DNA of 64,000 nucleotides, from the NCBI GenBank assembly GCA_965216425.1, contig CBDCFV010000005.1, positions 868,001 to 932,000 on the forward strand. Reading direction: 5' to 3'. This DNA comes from CBDCFV01 sp965216425 (GTDB taxonomy: Bacteria > Chloroflexota > Dehalococcoidia > Lucifugimonadales > UBA3495). The notes under the pieces are model-generated. The model ran no database searches. It was not told where the DNA came from and worked only from the letters and a program-made list of their open reading frames with translations. The stretch's first letter is position 1; every line of letters starts with the position of its first letter. The translations under genes and the position numbers were made by a program. Below are positions 25,021 through 33,582 of this stretch, piece by piece.

Positions 25021-25389
25021 CTAACCGGGCGGTATCCGAAAGATGGTTGTTCCGTCAGCGTCGTGAGTGTGCGATGCCAGAGCTTCAGCCAACCGCCGGA
25101 TTTCCGCCCGTGTGGCATCTTGTTCAGTCCGTATAATTTCCTCTAACCGGTCAAAGCGCTTCTCCGTATCCGCTGCCGCAACTGCCAGTGCCTTCTCCGT
25201 GTCCGCAGCAGCTTTTGCCAACGCCTTCTCCGTATCTCCGGCAAGCTTTACCATTGCCTTCTCCACATCCTCAGCGCCCTTCTCCAGCTTGCCAAGCCGG
25301 AAAACAACATTGAAGCCTGTGACTACGAAGATCACCGCAGCGGCAATCAGGGAAGCAATGATTGTTGCGGTTGGGCCGTCAAACGCCAT
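25021..25389 (-). CDS. Membrane-anchored coiled-coil protein, function unknown
   Basis: 122 residues: one N-terminal membrane span (ATIIASLIAAAVIFVVTGF), then a long coiled coil built on an 11-residue repeat (AGDTEKALAKA / AADTEKALAVA / AADTEKRFDRL) and a polar tail. The topology predicts a cytoplasmic or periplasmic rod on a single anchor. Similar small anchors with coiled coils occur at 52548 and 52864, but with the span at the C-terminus. Confidence 0.6.
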   Translation of the reverse strand: MAFDGPTATIIASLIAAAVIFVVTGFNVVFRLGKLEKGAEDVEKAMVKLAGDTEKALAKAAADTEKALAVAAADTEKRFDRLEEIIRTEQDATRAEIRRLAEALASHTHDADGTTIFRIPPG

Positions 25390-25422
25390 TGTTAACCTCG
25401 GTAGACCAAAACGATAGGAATA

Positions 25423-26619
25423 TTAGTCTCTAAACAGCCGTGCCACCCTGTCGAGGATTCGGTTGCCGACTTCGTACTTGGTGAGCAGGGGCAGGTCTTC
25501 AACGTTGAGGCTGCGGTCGATTAACGACACTTTGTTGGTGTCTGCGCCGAAGCCGCTACCTTCCACGGTGATGTCGTTGGCGGCGATAAGGTCGAGGCCC
25601 TTGCTCTGCACTTTGACCTTGGCGTTAGGCACCAGGTTCTCGCTCTCGGCAGCAAAACCTACCTTCACGAAGTTGCCCGTTGCCGCAGCCAGTATGTCGG
25701 TAGTCCTGGCCAGCGGGATATTCAACTGGTCGTCGGACTTCTTTATCTTCTGAAGGGCGCTTTCCGCCGGGCGGTAATCGGCCACCGCGGCCGCCATTAT
25801 CAACGCGTCGGCATTGTTCACACGGGCCAGCACCGCGTCGCACATTTGCTGGGCAGTCTGCACAGGCACTACGTGCACCAGCGGCGGGTTGGGCAGTCCT
25901 TTAGCCGCGCTGACCAACTCCACCCGCGCGCCCCGGTCCCGGGCCGCCTCGGCCAGGGCGTAGCCCATCTTGCCGGAGGAGTGGTTGGTGATAACCCGCA
26001 CCGGGTCTATGGGCTCGGCAGTGCCGCCGGCGCTTACCACTATGGTTCGTCCCGCCAAGTCGCCGTCTTTGCCCATGGTGTAAGCGATATACCCCAGCAA
26101 CTCGGGCGTCTCCAACAAACGCCCTACCCCGGTCAGGCCGGAGGCCAATCGCCCCGACGCCGGACCGGCTATAACCACGCTGCGCTCTCGCAGCTTAGCG
26201 AGGTTTTCCTGAGTGGCGGCGTGATGGAACATGTTGCCGTCCATGGCCGGGGCCACCAGTAATGGACACGAGGCGGCTATGACGGTGGTGGTTAACGCGT
26301 CGTCGGCCAACCCTGCCGCTAGCTTGGCAATGCAATGTGCGGTAGCCGGGGCAATAACGATTACGTCGGCCTGCTTGGCGAGGGCCACGTGTTCCACGCT
26401 GTAACGGGAGTCAGGGTCAAAGGTGTCGGTAACCACCTCGCGGTGGGTAATGCTGCGGAAGGCCAATGGAGTAACGAACTGGGTGGCGCCGTAGCTCATA
26501 ACGGTATCCACGAGCGCGCCCGCCTGCACCATCTTGCTGGCGAGGTCTAGGGCCTTATAGCAGGCTATGCTGCCGGTCACTCCAAGGACGATGTGCTTGT
26601 CTTCCAACGGTCCAGTCAA
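25423..26619 (-). CDS. coaBC: Bifunctional phosphopantothenoylcysteine decarboxylase/synthase
   Basis: 398 residues. The flavoprotein CoaC half has VTGSIACYKALDLASKM, the PXMNXXMW-like VAPAMDGNMFHHA and the active-site region ATAHCIAKLAAGLADD. The CoaB half has GGTAEPIDPVRVITNHSSGKMGYALA, VSAAKGLPNP and MAAAVADYRP, with K-rich IKKSDDQLNIPL. It makes 4'-phosphopantetheine in coenzyme A synthesis. coaX lies just upstream on the same strand, with one small gene between. Confidence 0.92.
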   Translation of the reverse strand: MTGPLEDKHIVLGVTGSIACYKALDLASKMVQAGALVDTVMSYGATQFVTPLAFRSITHREVVTDTFDPDSRYSVEHVALAKQADVIVIAPATAHCIAKLAAGLADDALTTTVIAASCPLLVAPAMDGNMFHHAATQENLAKLRERSVVIAGPASGRLASGLTGVGRLLETPELLGYIAYTMGKDGDLAGRTIVVSAGGTAEPIDPVRVITNHSSGKMGYALAEAARDRGARVELVSAAKGLPNPPLVHVVPVQTAQQMCDAVLARVNNADALIMAAAVADYRPAESALQKIKKSDDQLNIPLARTTDILAAATGNFVKVGFAAESENLVPNAKVKVQSKGLDLIAANDITVEGSGFGADTNKVSLIDRSLNVEDLPLLTKYEVGNRILDRVARLFRD

Positions 26620-26660
26620 GGTTATCCCCCTGTTTCAACTCCCGGGCAATGCCAACCCCG

Positions 26661-26960
26661 TCAGCCCCAATGCGCTTGCGAAACTACAAACAGGAGCAAT
26701 CCGTATAGAACCAAAGGAAGGATGGCAAGCACATTTATTGCTGTCCCCGATGCTACTATAAGTCTACCGCTAGTCTTCTTCTTGCGGAACGATGATATCC
26801 CTAGAAGCAAACCTATCACGGCGAAAGGAACGGCAATAAGAAAATAACCATATACACCATATACAGAGAAAATACCGTCGAAATCTCTACCTAATAAATA
26901 AAGGTGCAAAAACAACCAGGCTATTGAAATTAGACCCAAAATCACACTTGCCGTAGCCAT
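26661..26960 (-). CDS. Small membrane protein between coaX and coaBC
   Basis: 99 residues with three hydrophobic spans (VILGLISIAWLFLHLYLLG, YFLIAVPFAVIGLLLGI, INVLAILPLVLYGLLLFVV) and a basic loop (SFRKKKTSGR). It resembles DUF4190-like small membrane proteins only loosely. The coding sequence is visibly richer in A and T than its neighbours, suggesting later arrival between two coenzyme A genes. Function unknown. Confidence 0.55.
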   Translation of the reverse strand: MATASVILGLISIAWLFLHLYLLGRDFDGIFSVYGVYGYFLIAVPFAVIGLLLGISSFRKKKTSGRLIVASGTAINVLAILPLVLYGLLLFVVSQAHWG

Positions 26961-26968
26961 TTTAGTTG

Positions 26969-27751
26969 CTATGTCCGTTGCTGGGTCGAGCGGTTCATTT
27001 GGTGAATCAGACGCAGGCCAATAAGGGTCAAGTCCGGGTTTATGGCGTCGAACACATTGGTCTCCTGGGCAATGATGTTTATAAGGCCACCGGTGCCAAT
27101 TACCTTGGCGTCCTGCCCGAGTTCATCCTTGAACCTCTGCACCATGCCGGTCACCAAGCTGGCGTACCCCAGCACCAACCCCGATTGTAACGCCCTGGTG
27201 GTGTTCTGGCCGATGGCAGCCTGCGGCGCGACCAACTCCACCCGGCGGAGTTGAGACGTGTTGAGAAACAATGCCTCGGCCGCCAAGCTGATGCCGGGGG
27301 CAATGGCGCCGCCCAAGTATTCGCCGTCCCGGTTGACTGCGTCGAACACCGTCGCCGTACCAGTGTCCACCACTACGATAGGGGCGCCGTACAGGTCTAT
27401 GGCGGCCACTGCGTCCACGATACGGTCGGCTCCGACATCCCTGGGGCTGTCATAGAGTATCTTGAGCCCGGTGCGCGTCCCGACAGAGACCGTGACCGGC
27501 TCCACGTGGAAGGAGTTACGGCAAACGTCTTCAACGACCACCGTCAAGGGCGGCACGACACTGCAAATACAGGCGGCGTCTATTTCGGCTGGTTTAACTC
27601 CCTTGAGGCCCAGCAGGTTTATGAGCAACAGGCCATACTCGTCAGCCAACCGGCGCGTGTCGGTAGCTACCCTGAGCGTGGTAGTCAGCCGGTCGCCGTC
27701 GAACACGCCGAGGGTTATGGCGGTATTGCCTATGTCGATGGTCAGGAGCAA
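26969..27751 (-). CDS. coaX: Type III pantothenate kinase
   Basis: 260 residues of the ASKHA fold: LLTIDIGNTAITLGVFDGD (phosphate loop), GADRIVDAVAAIDLYGAPIVVVDTGTATVFDAVN and GGAIAPGISLAAEALFLNTSQLRRVE are the family's standard blocks. It phosphorylates pantothenate in the first coenzyme A step without inhibition by CoA. Position next to coaBC supports the call. Confidence 0.93.
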   Translation of the reverse strand: MLLTIDIGNTAITLGVFDGDRLTTTLRVATDTRRLADEYGLLLINLLGLKGVKPAEIDAACICSVVPPLTVVVEDVCRNSFHVEPVTVSVGTRTGLKILYDSPRDVGADRIVDAVAAIDLYGAPIVVVDTGTATVFDAVNRDGEYLGGAIAPGISLAAEALFLNTSQLRRVELVAPQAAIGQNTTRALQSGLVLGYASLVTGMVQRFKDELGQDAKVIGTGGLINIIAQETNVFDAINPDLTLIGLRLIHQMNRSTQQRT

Positions 27752-27839
27752 CGTTCAACCACTCTTGGGGGAATCATAACACAACCATATATGGGCGCTA
27801 TGACTCAGTCAACGGCGCTGATTTTCCCGTAATAGAAAA

Positions 27840-27865
27840 GGCCAGCGCCTTTACTGACGCTGGCC
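27840..27865 (-). terminator. Rho-independent terminator of the NHL gene
   Basis: GGCCAGCG (27840-27847) pairs with CGCTGGCC (27858-27865). On the minus strand it is followed by TTTTCTATT, 28 bases after the NHL stop. Confidence 0.75.
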
Positions 27866-27893
27866 TCGATAGCTCCGGTGATACCAGGGGATG

Positions 27894-28943
27894 CTACAGG
27901 TTGAACTGCGGGTCCTGGTACTCGGTGTCCTTGATGTAGACCTGCAGCCGCCCGCGCTGGGTGTCGCAGACGATGAGGCGGTTGGTATCCTGGTCGAAGG
28001 TGCAATCCACCGGCATTCGGAAACGCCGCTGCTGCTCTTCGAGATCATAGACCTGCCGCCGCCGCCGAGCTTGGTCGGGGTTGGCGTCCAGCGACTGTTG
28101 ACCCCAAGGAGACATCTCAACGGCGTCGCCGGTGAGATAGGTCAACGGGTTGGCGTCGGAGTTGTAGATAACGACCCGTTCGTTCATCCAGTCGACTATG
28201 TAGACATCGCCGTCGCCGTCCACCGCCACTCCGGTGGGGTGCTGCAAAGCTCCCGGCCCGGTCCCACCGTGGCCGAAAGTAGCGAGCAGAGCGCCGTCCG
28301 GGCTGTACTTCTGCACCCGGTGGTTGTTCCAGTCGGCAACGTAGACATCGCCACTGTTGTCGAGGGTGATTCCCCAAGGCATGTCCAGTTCGCCCTCGCC
28401 GTCGCCCTTTGCGCCGAAGCCGCTGACGTACTGACCGTCCTTGGTAAACTTCTGTACGCGGCTGTTGAGGCTGTTAACGACGACTACGTTCCCATCGCCG
28501 TCGACGGCGACTCCGGAAGGCCCGTTGAGCTGTCCTTCACCGTCTCCGGCTTCTCCCCAGGTTCGAAGGAGGTTGCCGTCTTTGTCGTAGACGGTAATCC
28601 GGTTCATCCACTCGTCCGCGGCGTAGATGTTTTCGTCGGGGTCGATGGCAATGCCGGTGAGGAAGACGAACTGGTTGTTGTCGCCGGCGTCGCCGTCCTC
28701 CGCGCCGCCGCCGTAAGCGGGCCCGATGCGGCCGAACTCGTTGATGAACTCGTGGTTAAGGGTTACTTTGCTGATGCGCTGGTTCGGGTTGTTGTCGGTG
28801 CCCCGGTTGGCGACGTAGACCACGCCATCCTTGCCCGCGGCAATGCCGATAGGTTGAGAAAAACCGGATCCCGCTGCGGCATTTCGGCCCACGTTGTGGC
28901 TGTAAATCCAAGCGCGCCCTGCGGCTACCGTTTCTAGCGCCAT
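27894..28943 (-). CDS. NHL-repeat beta-propeller protein
   Basis: 349 residues from the ATG preceded by AGGAGGG. At least five NHL blades are visible, such as LDMPWGITLDNSGDVYVADWNNHRVQKY and LQHPTGVAVDGDGDVYIVDWMNERVVIY. The architecture is a six-bladed propeller related to the NHL gene at 3455. No signal peptide. It lies downstream of the DUF1501 and DUF1800 genes on the same strand, separated by two hairpins, and ends at a terminator. Confidence 0.85.
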   Translation of the reverse strand: MALETVAAGRAWIYSHNVGRNAAAGSGFSQPIGIAAGKDGVVYVANRGTDNNPNQRISKVTLNHEFINEFGRIGPAYGGGAEDGDAGDNNQFVFLTGIAIDPDENIYAADEWMNRITVYDKDGNLLRTWGEAGDGEGQLNGPSGVAVDGDGNVVVVNSLNSRVQKFTKDGQYVSGFGAKGDGEGELDMPWGITLDNSGDVYVADWNNHRVQKYSPDGALLATFGHGGTGPGALQHPTGVAVDGDGDVYIVDWMNERVVIYNSDANPLTYLTGDAVEMSPWGQQSLDANPDQARRRRQVYDLEEQQRRFRMPVDCTFDQDTNRLIVCDTQRGRLQVYIKDTEYQDPQFNL

Positions 28944-29047
28944 ATTGTGCCCTCCTGTTCTAGCTCCGGGCCGGCAGATTAGCCTCCGTAGGCAATAGTT
29001 CCGGCCCTGTCGCAAGGGATGGGGCATACCATCTGCCCCAGATTATA

Positions 29048-29085
29048 GGCCGGAGGGTTCGTCCTCCCTGGAGGTCCCTCCGGCC
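29048..29085. other. Strong hairpin between the DUF1501 and NHL genes
   Basis: GGCCGGAGGG (29048-29057) pairs with CCCTCCGGCC (29076-29085), ten pairs. No U-run follows on either strand. Confidence 0.5.
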
Positions 29086-29105
29086 CAAAGGTCAAGATAT
29101 TCCAT

Positions 29106-29132
29106 ATCGGCCCCGATGAACTCGGGGCCGAT
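29106..29132 (-). terminator. Hairpin just after the DUF1501 gene (possible terminator or mRNA stabiliser)
   Basis: ATCGGCCCCGA (29106-29116) pairs perfectly with TCGGGGCCGAT (29122-29132), 17 bases after the DUF1501 stop on the minus strand. The U-run is missing, so partial termination or 3'-end protection is possible. Confidence 0.45.
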
Positions 29133-29148
29133 GGGCCGTCAGTACGAC

Positions 29149-30276
29149 CTATACGAAGTTGTGCTTCTCGAAGTTGCCGCCGACTATCGGCTGGGCATCG
29201 ACGTTGAACCAGTTCTCCAGGATGGTGCTGTAAGCGCCCCTGAAGTCGTAGTTCGGCACCAAGTCGCCCTGCTCCAGGTCCTCGGAGCGGCGGGACGGCA
29301 TCTCGCCGTACATGCCGCCATTTACCTTATCGCCGATGGCGAAGGCAACGCCTGCGGCGCCGTGGTCGGTGCCGGAGCCGTTATCGTGGACACGCCGGCC
29401 GAACTCAGTGAACATGTACATGATCACGTTGTCGCCCTGACCGTGGGCATGGAGGTCCTCAAAGAAGGCCGAGATGCCCTCGGAAACCTCGCGCCACAAC
29501 TGCGGGTGGGCGCCGGCCTCACCGGCGTGGGTGTCGAAGCTGCCGTGCTGCGTGTAGAAGACCCGGGTCCCCAAGTCAGCCAGGTAAACCTGGGCGATGT
29601 CCCTCAAGTGGGAGGCGATGGGGGAGTTCGGGTATTCGACGTTGGAGGAGTACCGGTCCGGAGCGATCTTCACGACGTCGGCGCCGGTCATGGCTTCCAT
29701 TCCAGTGGAGCGCAGATAATCGGTAACGTTGCTCGCGCCTATAGCAGGGGAGTACATCCGGGCGAAGAGGTCCAGCGCCTTGGACCGCTGGCTCTGGTCT
29801 TCGATGCCCGTAAGCACACCGTAGGTGCTGAGGTCGTTGATGGCCGCCACCGGCACTCGGGGGACCACCAAGGCGCGCGGAAGGCCGTGGCCGAAGTTGA
29901 TGGCCGTAAGCACGTTCTCTTTGTTGGGGTCCAGGTCTCGGGCCAACCGGCCGGCCCATCCCTCGGTCCCAACCTTGTCCGGCTCACAGGTGTGCCAGAT
30001 GTCCATGGAGCGGAAGTGAGACCTGGGGGAGTCGGGGTAGCCGATGCCCTGGATTACAGCAACCTTGCCCTGGTCGTAAAGCCCCTTAATGGGACCCATG
30101 GTGGGCATGAAGCCCATCTCGTCGTCGATCTTGATGATCTGGTCTTGGGCATACCCAACGGCCGGGCGGTTGTCGTAGTACAACGGGTCGTTGTAAGGGA
30201 TCACCGTGTTGAAGTAGTCGTTGCCGCCGGTAAGCTGCAGGACCACAATGACCGGGTCTTTCTTAGTAGAGGTCAT
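29149..30276 (-). CDS. DUF1501 domain protein
   Basis: 375 residues matching DUF1501, a family of the alkaline phosphatase/sulfatase superfamily: VIVVLQLTGGNDYFNTVIPYND, a SHFRSMDIWHT block, FYTQHGSFDTHAGE and MYMFTEFGRRVHDNGSGTDHGAAGVAF. These are the conserved metal-site-like motifs. Many homologues carry a Tat signal, but this one starts directly with the first strand (MTSTKKDPVIVV), so it seems cytoplasmic unless its start is misplaced. It is paired with a DUF1800 gene, as commonly seen in Planctomycetes and others; function undetermined. Confidence 0.88.
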   Translation of the reverse strand: MTSTKKDPVIVVLQLTGGNDYFNTVIPYNDPLYYDNRPAVGYAQDQIIKIDDEMGFMPTMGPIKGLYDQGKVAVIQGIGYPDSPRSHFRSMDIWHTCEPDKVGTEGWAGRLARDLDPNKENVLTAINFGHGLPRALVVPRVPVAAINDLSTYGVLTGIEDQSQRSKALDLFARMYSPAIGASNVTDYLRSTGMEAMTGADVVKIAPDRYSSNVEYPNSPIASHLRDIAQVYLADLGTRVFYTQHGSFDTHAGEAGAHPQLWREVSEGISAFFEDLHAHGQGDNVIMYMFTEFGRRVHDNGSGTDHGAAGVAFAIGDKVNGGMYGEMPSRRSEDLEQGDLVPNYDFRGAYSTILENWFNVDAQPIVGGNFEKHNFV

Positions 30277-30304
30277 GCTTTCTCTCCTTGCTCCTTCTTT
30301 GTGA

Positions 30305-31714
30305 TTAACCGAACTGGTACTCAGTGGTCGCCCCTACGAGAGCGAGCATCTCGCCGATCCGGGTCCCGGCAGCGGATTCGTCGTTCCAGTTAAGGTCGCC
30401 TTCACCCTTGGCATGGTCCAGAAGCTGTTGCCGGGTGTCGTCACCAAGCTCCAGGAAGCCCATGTGCTCCAGGGAAGCTTCAACAAGCTGCTCCGGGCTG
30501 GTCACTCCCGACACCCTCATCGCGCCGATGACCTTCTGCACACCGGGGTTGCCGGTGTTGGCGACTTGATCGGCGACGAAGTTGACCCGCGCCAACAGGG
30601 AGCCGCTGTTGATCCACTCTGAACCGGTGTACCAGCCCTCTACGCTGGGCGGGTCCATCAGAGCCTGGCCCATGTAGTTGGACTGCAAGCCGATGTTCCT
30701 GATTCCCGGTCCCGGGCGCTCCCAAGAACCTGCCATACGCAGGGTACTGGCTACCACCTCGGCAGGGCTCTTGATCTTGGAGAACCGGGCGTTCTTGAAG
30801 AAGTCGGACTTGAGCACGAACCGCAGCAGCGCCCGCATATCGTAGTTCGACTCTTCAAATACGGCGATCATCTGGTCCAGCGCTTCCTCGTCCCTGGCGG
30901 GCTCAATGGTCCAAGCGGGGACTTGCACTTCGTCGGCCACGAAGAAGTTGTAAACGTGGCGGCAGATGAACCGGGCGGTGGAGGGCTCACGGACGATTAT
31001 GTCTATGATGTCCTCGCCGTTCCAGTTGCCGGTGTTGCCCAGGAAGGTCTTCTCACCGTCGTCGTGGTCGTACTCGCGGTAGTCAAAGAACCAGGAGAAA
31101 CGGCCATAAGGCAGGCGGGGAATCTTCGGGGTAATGGTCCAGCCGGTGAAGGCGCGGGATGCTTCCCGCACGTCAACCTCGGTGTAATTGCTGACACCCA
31201 TGGAGAAGAGTTCCAGAAGCTCGCGGCCCCAGTTCTCGTTGACGGCGTCCCGATGGTTCTCGTTGTTGTCCAGCCAGAAGATCATGGCCGGGTTCTTGGC
31301 CACTTGGACCAGCAAATCTTTATAGCTGCCCAAGCCGTAGTCCCGGAACATGTCCAGCTGTATCAGCATCTGGTCACAATTGTCTACCTTGGAGTTGCCG
31401 GTGGCGAACACGTGGTGCCAGAACAGCGCCACCTTTTCAACCAAAGGCTGCTTGGTGTTGATCATGCTGTATACCCAAGCGGCTTGACCCAGGGTGGGCA
31501 CGCCACCCGGCAGCAGCGTGCCGGGGTGATACCTGGTGACCATAGCAAAGGGGTTGGCTTTGTCCTCCGGACGGTGGTCGGGGGGATTTATCAACTCCTC
31601 CACAGTGGCCTCGTATCCCTTGGCAACGTTAGCTTCGAGCTCTTCTTGAGAAGCCCCGAAGCCAGCGCGGCGCATCAGGTGGGCCATGAGAGCAAGGTCT
31701 TCCTTGTTAGCCAT
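30305..31714 (-). CDS. DUF1800 domain protein
   Basis: 469 residues from the ATG preceded by AAAGGAGG. DUF1800 marks: HLMRRAGFGASQEEL near the start, KVALFWHHVFATGNSKV, NENWGRELLELFSMGVSNYTEVDVREASRAFTGWT and FICRHVYNFFVAD. It is the usual partner of DUF1501. A strong promoter lies 75 bases upstream, and the DUF1501 gene follows after 28 bp. No signal peptide is evident. Function of the pair is unknown. Confidence 0.9.
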   Translation of the reverse strand: MANKEDLALMAHLMRRAGFGASQEELEANVAKGYEATVEELINPPDHRPEDKANPFAMVTRYHPGTLLPGGVPTLGQAAWVYSMINTKQPLVEKVALFWHHVFATGNSKVDNCDQMLIQLDMFRDYGLGSYKDLLVQVAKNPAMIFWLDNNENHRDAVNENWGRELLELFSMGVSNYTEVDVREASRAFTGWTITPKIPRLPYGRFSWFFDYREYDHDDGEKTFLGNTGNWNGEDIIDIIVREPSTARFICRHVYNFFVADEVQVPAWTIEPARDEEALDQMIAVFEESNYDMRALLRFVLKSDFFKNARFSKIKSPAEVVASTLRMAGSWERPGPGIRNIGLQSNYMGQALMDPPSVEGWYTGSEWINSGSLLARVNFVADQVANTGNPGVQKVIGAMRVSGVTSPEQLVEASLEHMGFLELGDDTRQQLLDHAKGEGDLNWNDESAAGTRIGEMLALVGATTEYQFG

Positions 31715-31787
31715 GCTGTGCCTCCTTTTGTAATCATTGGAGTACAAGGGGTTGTTGGACGGCGATTGAGCCTAGTTTAATCGTGCA

Positions 31788-31816
31788 ATATTATGACACA
31801 CCACTATCAATGTCAA
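31788..31816 (-). promoter_or_regulatory. Strong sigma70-type promoter of the DUF1800-DUF1501 operon
   Basis: Minus strand TTGACA (31811-31816), a 17-base spacer and TAATAT (31788-31793). The start would be near 31781, about 65 bases before the ATG. The area 31780-31870 is AT-rich. Confidence 0.75.
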
Positions 31817-31910
31817 CCTTTTTACGGTGTAAATTTACTTCAGAATCTTTTGTGATAACCATTATAAACTAGAAACCGACCTCACACCCCCTGCTCATTG
31901 TCAATTGCAA

Positions 31911-32906
31911 GGGCATGTGCAAAGTCGCCCCCGCCTGCATGGGGGTGATGTTACTTTCAGGCGAGATATTTCCCGGCAGAGGGGAGGATGACGCTGAGAA
32001 GCTTTTCGGGTTCCGGGGCAGTGTCCTTGCGGCGACAATCCTGCAGGTAGTTGTTGGCCGCGCCCAATGGGAGAAGCCGGTAGCCGGCGTTTATTACCCG
32101 GTTGATGAAGGGCTGGATTCCGGGCAAAGGCTTGTGGTCGGATCAAGCGACGAACCAACGGTGGCAAAGGTCCCGACTGAGCAAATCCAGCCGGTAGGCG
32201 ACAAGTTCGCGGGCCAATTTCCATTGAAGGGCGCGGACGGGGCCCATAGGGCGTTTATTTCACTTCTCATAATGCAGTCCTCTCAAGATGATCTATTTGC
32301 CGGAGCGGCGGGCGGCGGGCGCCCCCGGCTAGAGGCGGGGAGTTTACCGTGACCGGCAGAGGGCAGCATTCCCTTTCAGGTGGTCTGTCCGGCGGCGGTA
32401 CGGTGGATTCCCGCCTCCGCGGGAATGACGATAGGGAGCGGGAGTGAAGATAAGGACCGGGAATGACAGGGGCCGGGAGTGACGATAAGGAGCGGGAGTG
32501 GCAGGGAGCGGGAATGATGAGCGGGAATGACGGTTTGGCCGGGAAATTTCATAATCGCGGACATTTGCGGACATTTCAGGACATCCTGGGAGGGAGCAGG
32601 AGTTGGAAGGGACTTGGAGATCCCGGTTGGTCTGAGTTGATTGTTCCTGGAGGGCTTTTTAGTCATCAATCATCATGTTGCCTGAGTGGCCTCATTGGAT
32701 TTGTCCACGTCCAATGGGACGTTGAGCAGGACAAGTAAAATAGTAGAGATGTGTTTTCCGAGCTGGCAAGGGGAAAGTGTCAGTGGGCAGGACAGAAATC
32801 CAGAGTCATTCGCATGGTAACGTTCCTTTACCTTGGCGCGTGACGCCTGCCCCCGTGGAGGCGGGGATGAACTGTTGGATTAGCTTATGCGACTTTGCAC
32901 ATGCCC
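31911..32906. mobile_element. Non-autonomous element B with 15-bp terminal inverted repeats
   Basis: The same perfect ends as element A: GGGCATGTGCAAAGT at 31911-31925 and ACTTTGCACATGCCC at 32892-32906. The 996-bp body shares about 260 bp with element A in inverted orientation (32530-32785). The left part (31926-32400) has no counterpart in A and no frame I recognise; a degraded cargo or transposase is possible. A REP-like palindrome lies at 32404-32429. No target-site duplication is visible. It fills most of the 1.25-kb gap between the DUF1800 gene and the 164-aa membrane protein gene. Confidence 0.7.
32404..32429. repeat. REP-like palindrome (inverted copy) inside element B
   Basis: TGGATTCCCGCC...GCGGGAATGAC, the reverse of the repeat at 10339 and 19605. 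Confidence 0.6.
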
Positions 32907-32966
32907 TCGCCCATTACAACGAAAACCGTCCTCCGTCCATGGTTTCACGCCGTTGCAGGTGTACGT

Positions 32967-33461
32967 CTATTTCGGTCCCTCCAAAGTAACGGTGTCCAGG
33001 AACTCCTGCCATCTGCCGGGGCCAATCTCCCACTCCTGGCCACCTTCCGCGACCGCGACCAGACGGCGGGGATACAGACCGGGGGCGAGCGGCTCACCGG
33101 TCTGTACCGACGGAACGTCGCCATTGAGCGGGAAGGGTATGGACGTCCGTGGAGGATCGAAGTTGAAGGTTTCCACGTAGTCGCCGATGGTCAACCTCAG
33201 GGAGACGACCGGCAGGTTGAAACCGCAACCGGCTTCGTTGGCGGAGTCTGTCGCTGTGCGCATGGGGTCGTCCAAGGAATCAAGCACTATGTCCAAATCG
33301 CCGCCGATTAAGGTCATCTCGCAAAGACCCTCGAATACGGGTTGGCCGCCTGGACCGTGCAACCAGATCTGCCACGCGGCGACGGCCACAACGATGGTGA
33401 GGACGACCACCACCACCGCCAAGACAGCCATACGCTTTTTGCTCATAAAACTTGTTCCCAC
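32967..33461 (-). CDS. Membrane-anchored protein, function unknown
   Basis: 164 residues. A basic start (MSKKRM) precedes one hydrophobic span (AVLAVVVVVLTIVVAVAAW), an uncleaved anchor or signal peptide, followed by an extracytoplasmic domain with two cysteines (LCEMTLIGG, EAGCGFNLP) that might pair. Start uncertain: GTG at 33461 or ATG at 33446, neither with a strong ribosome site. No family recognised. Confidence 0.6.
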   Translation of the reverse strand: MGTSFMSKKRMAVLAVVVVVLTIVVAVAAWQIWLHGPGGQPVFEGLCEMTLIGGDLDIVLDSLDDPMRTATDSANEAGCGFNLPVVSLRLTIGDYVETFNFDPPRTSIPFPLNGDVPSVQTGEPLAPGLYPRRLVAVAEGGQEWEIGPGRWQEFLDTVTLEGPK

Positions 33462-33582
33462 GGGGCGCCACTACATTCCGACACGCGCTCAAACCTGCGT
33501 CAATGAACCGGGATGCGCACAAATACACGGGTATAAGTTATAATCACCGGCGTAACCTGGAATCAGTTGCGGGAATTAGTGG

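Noticed and set aside
29116..30393. A 425-codon plus-strand frame.
   Set aside because: Antisense to the DUF1501 gene; no recognisable domain and a composition typical of shadow frames.
31915..32352. A 145-codon plus-strand frame in element B (and 107 codons opposite).
   Set aside because: It starts within the terminal repeat, lacks a ribosome site and matches no family I know; kept only as possible cargo remnant.
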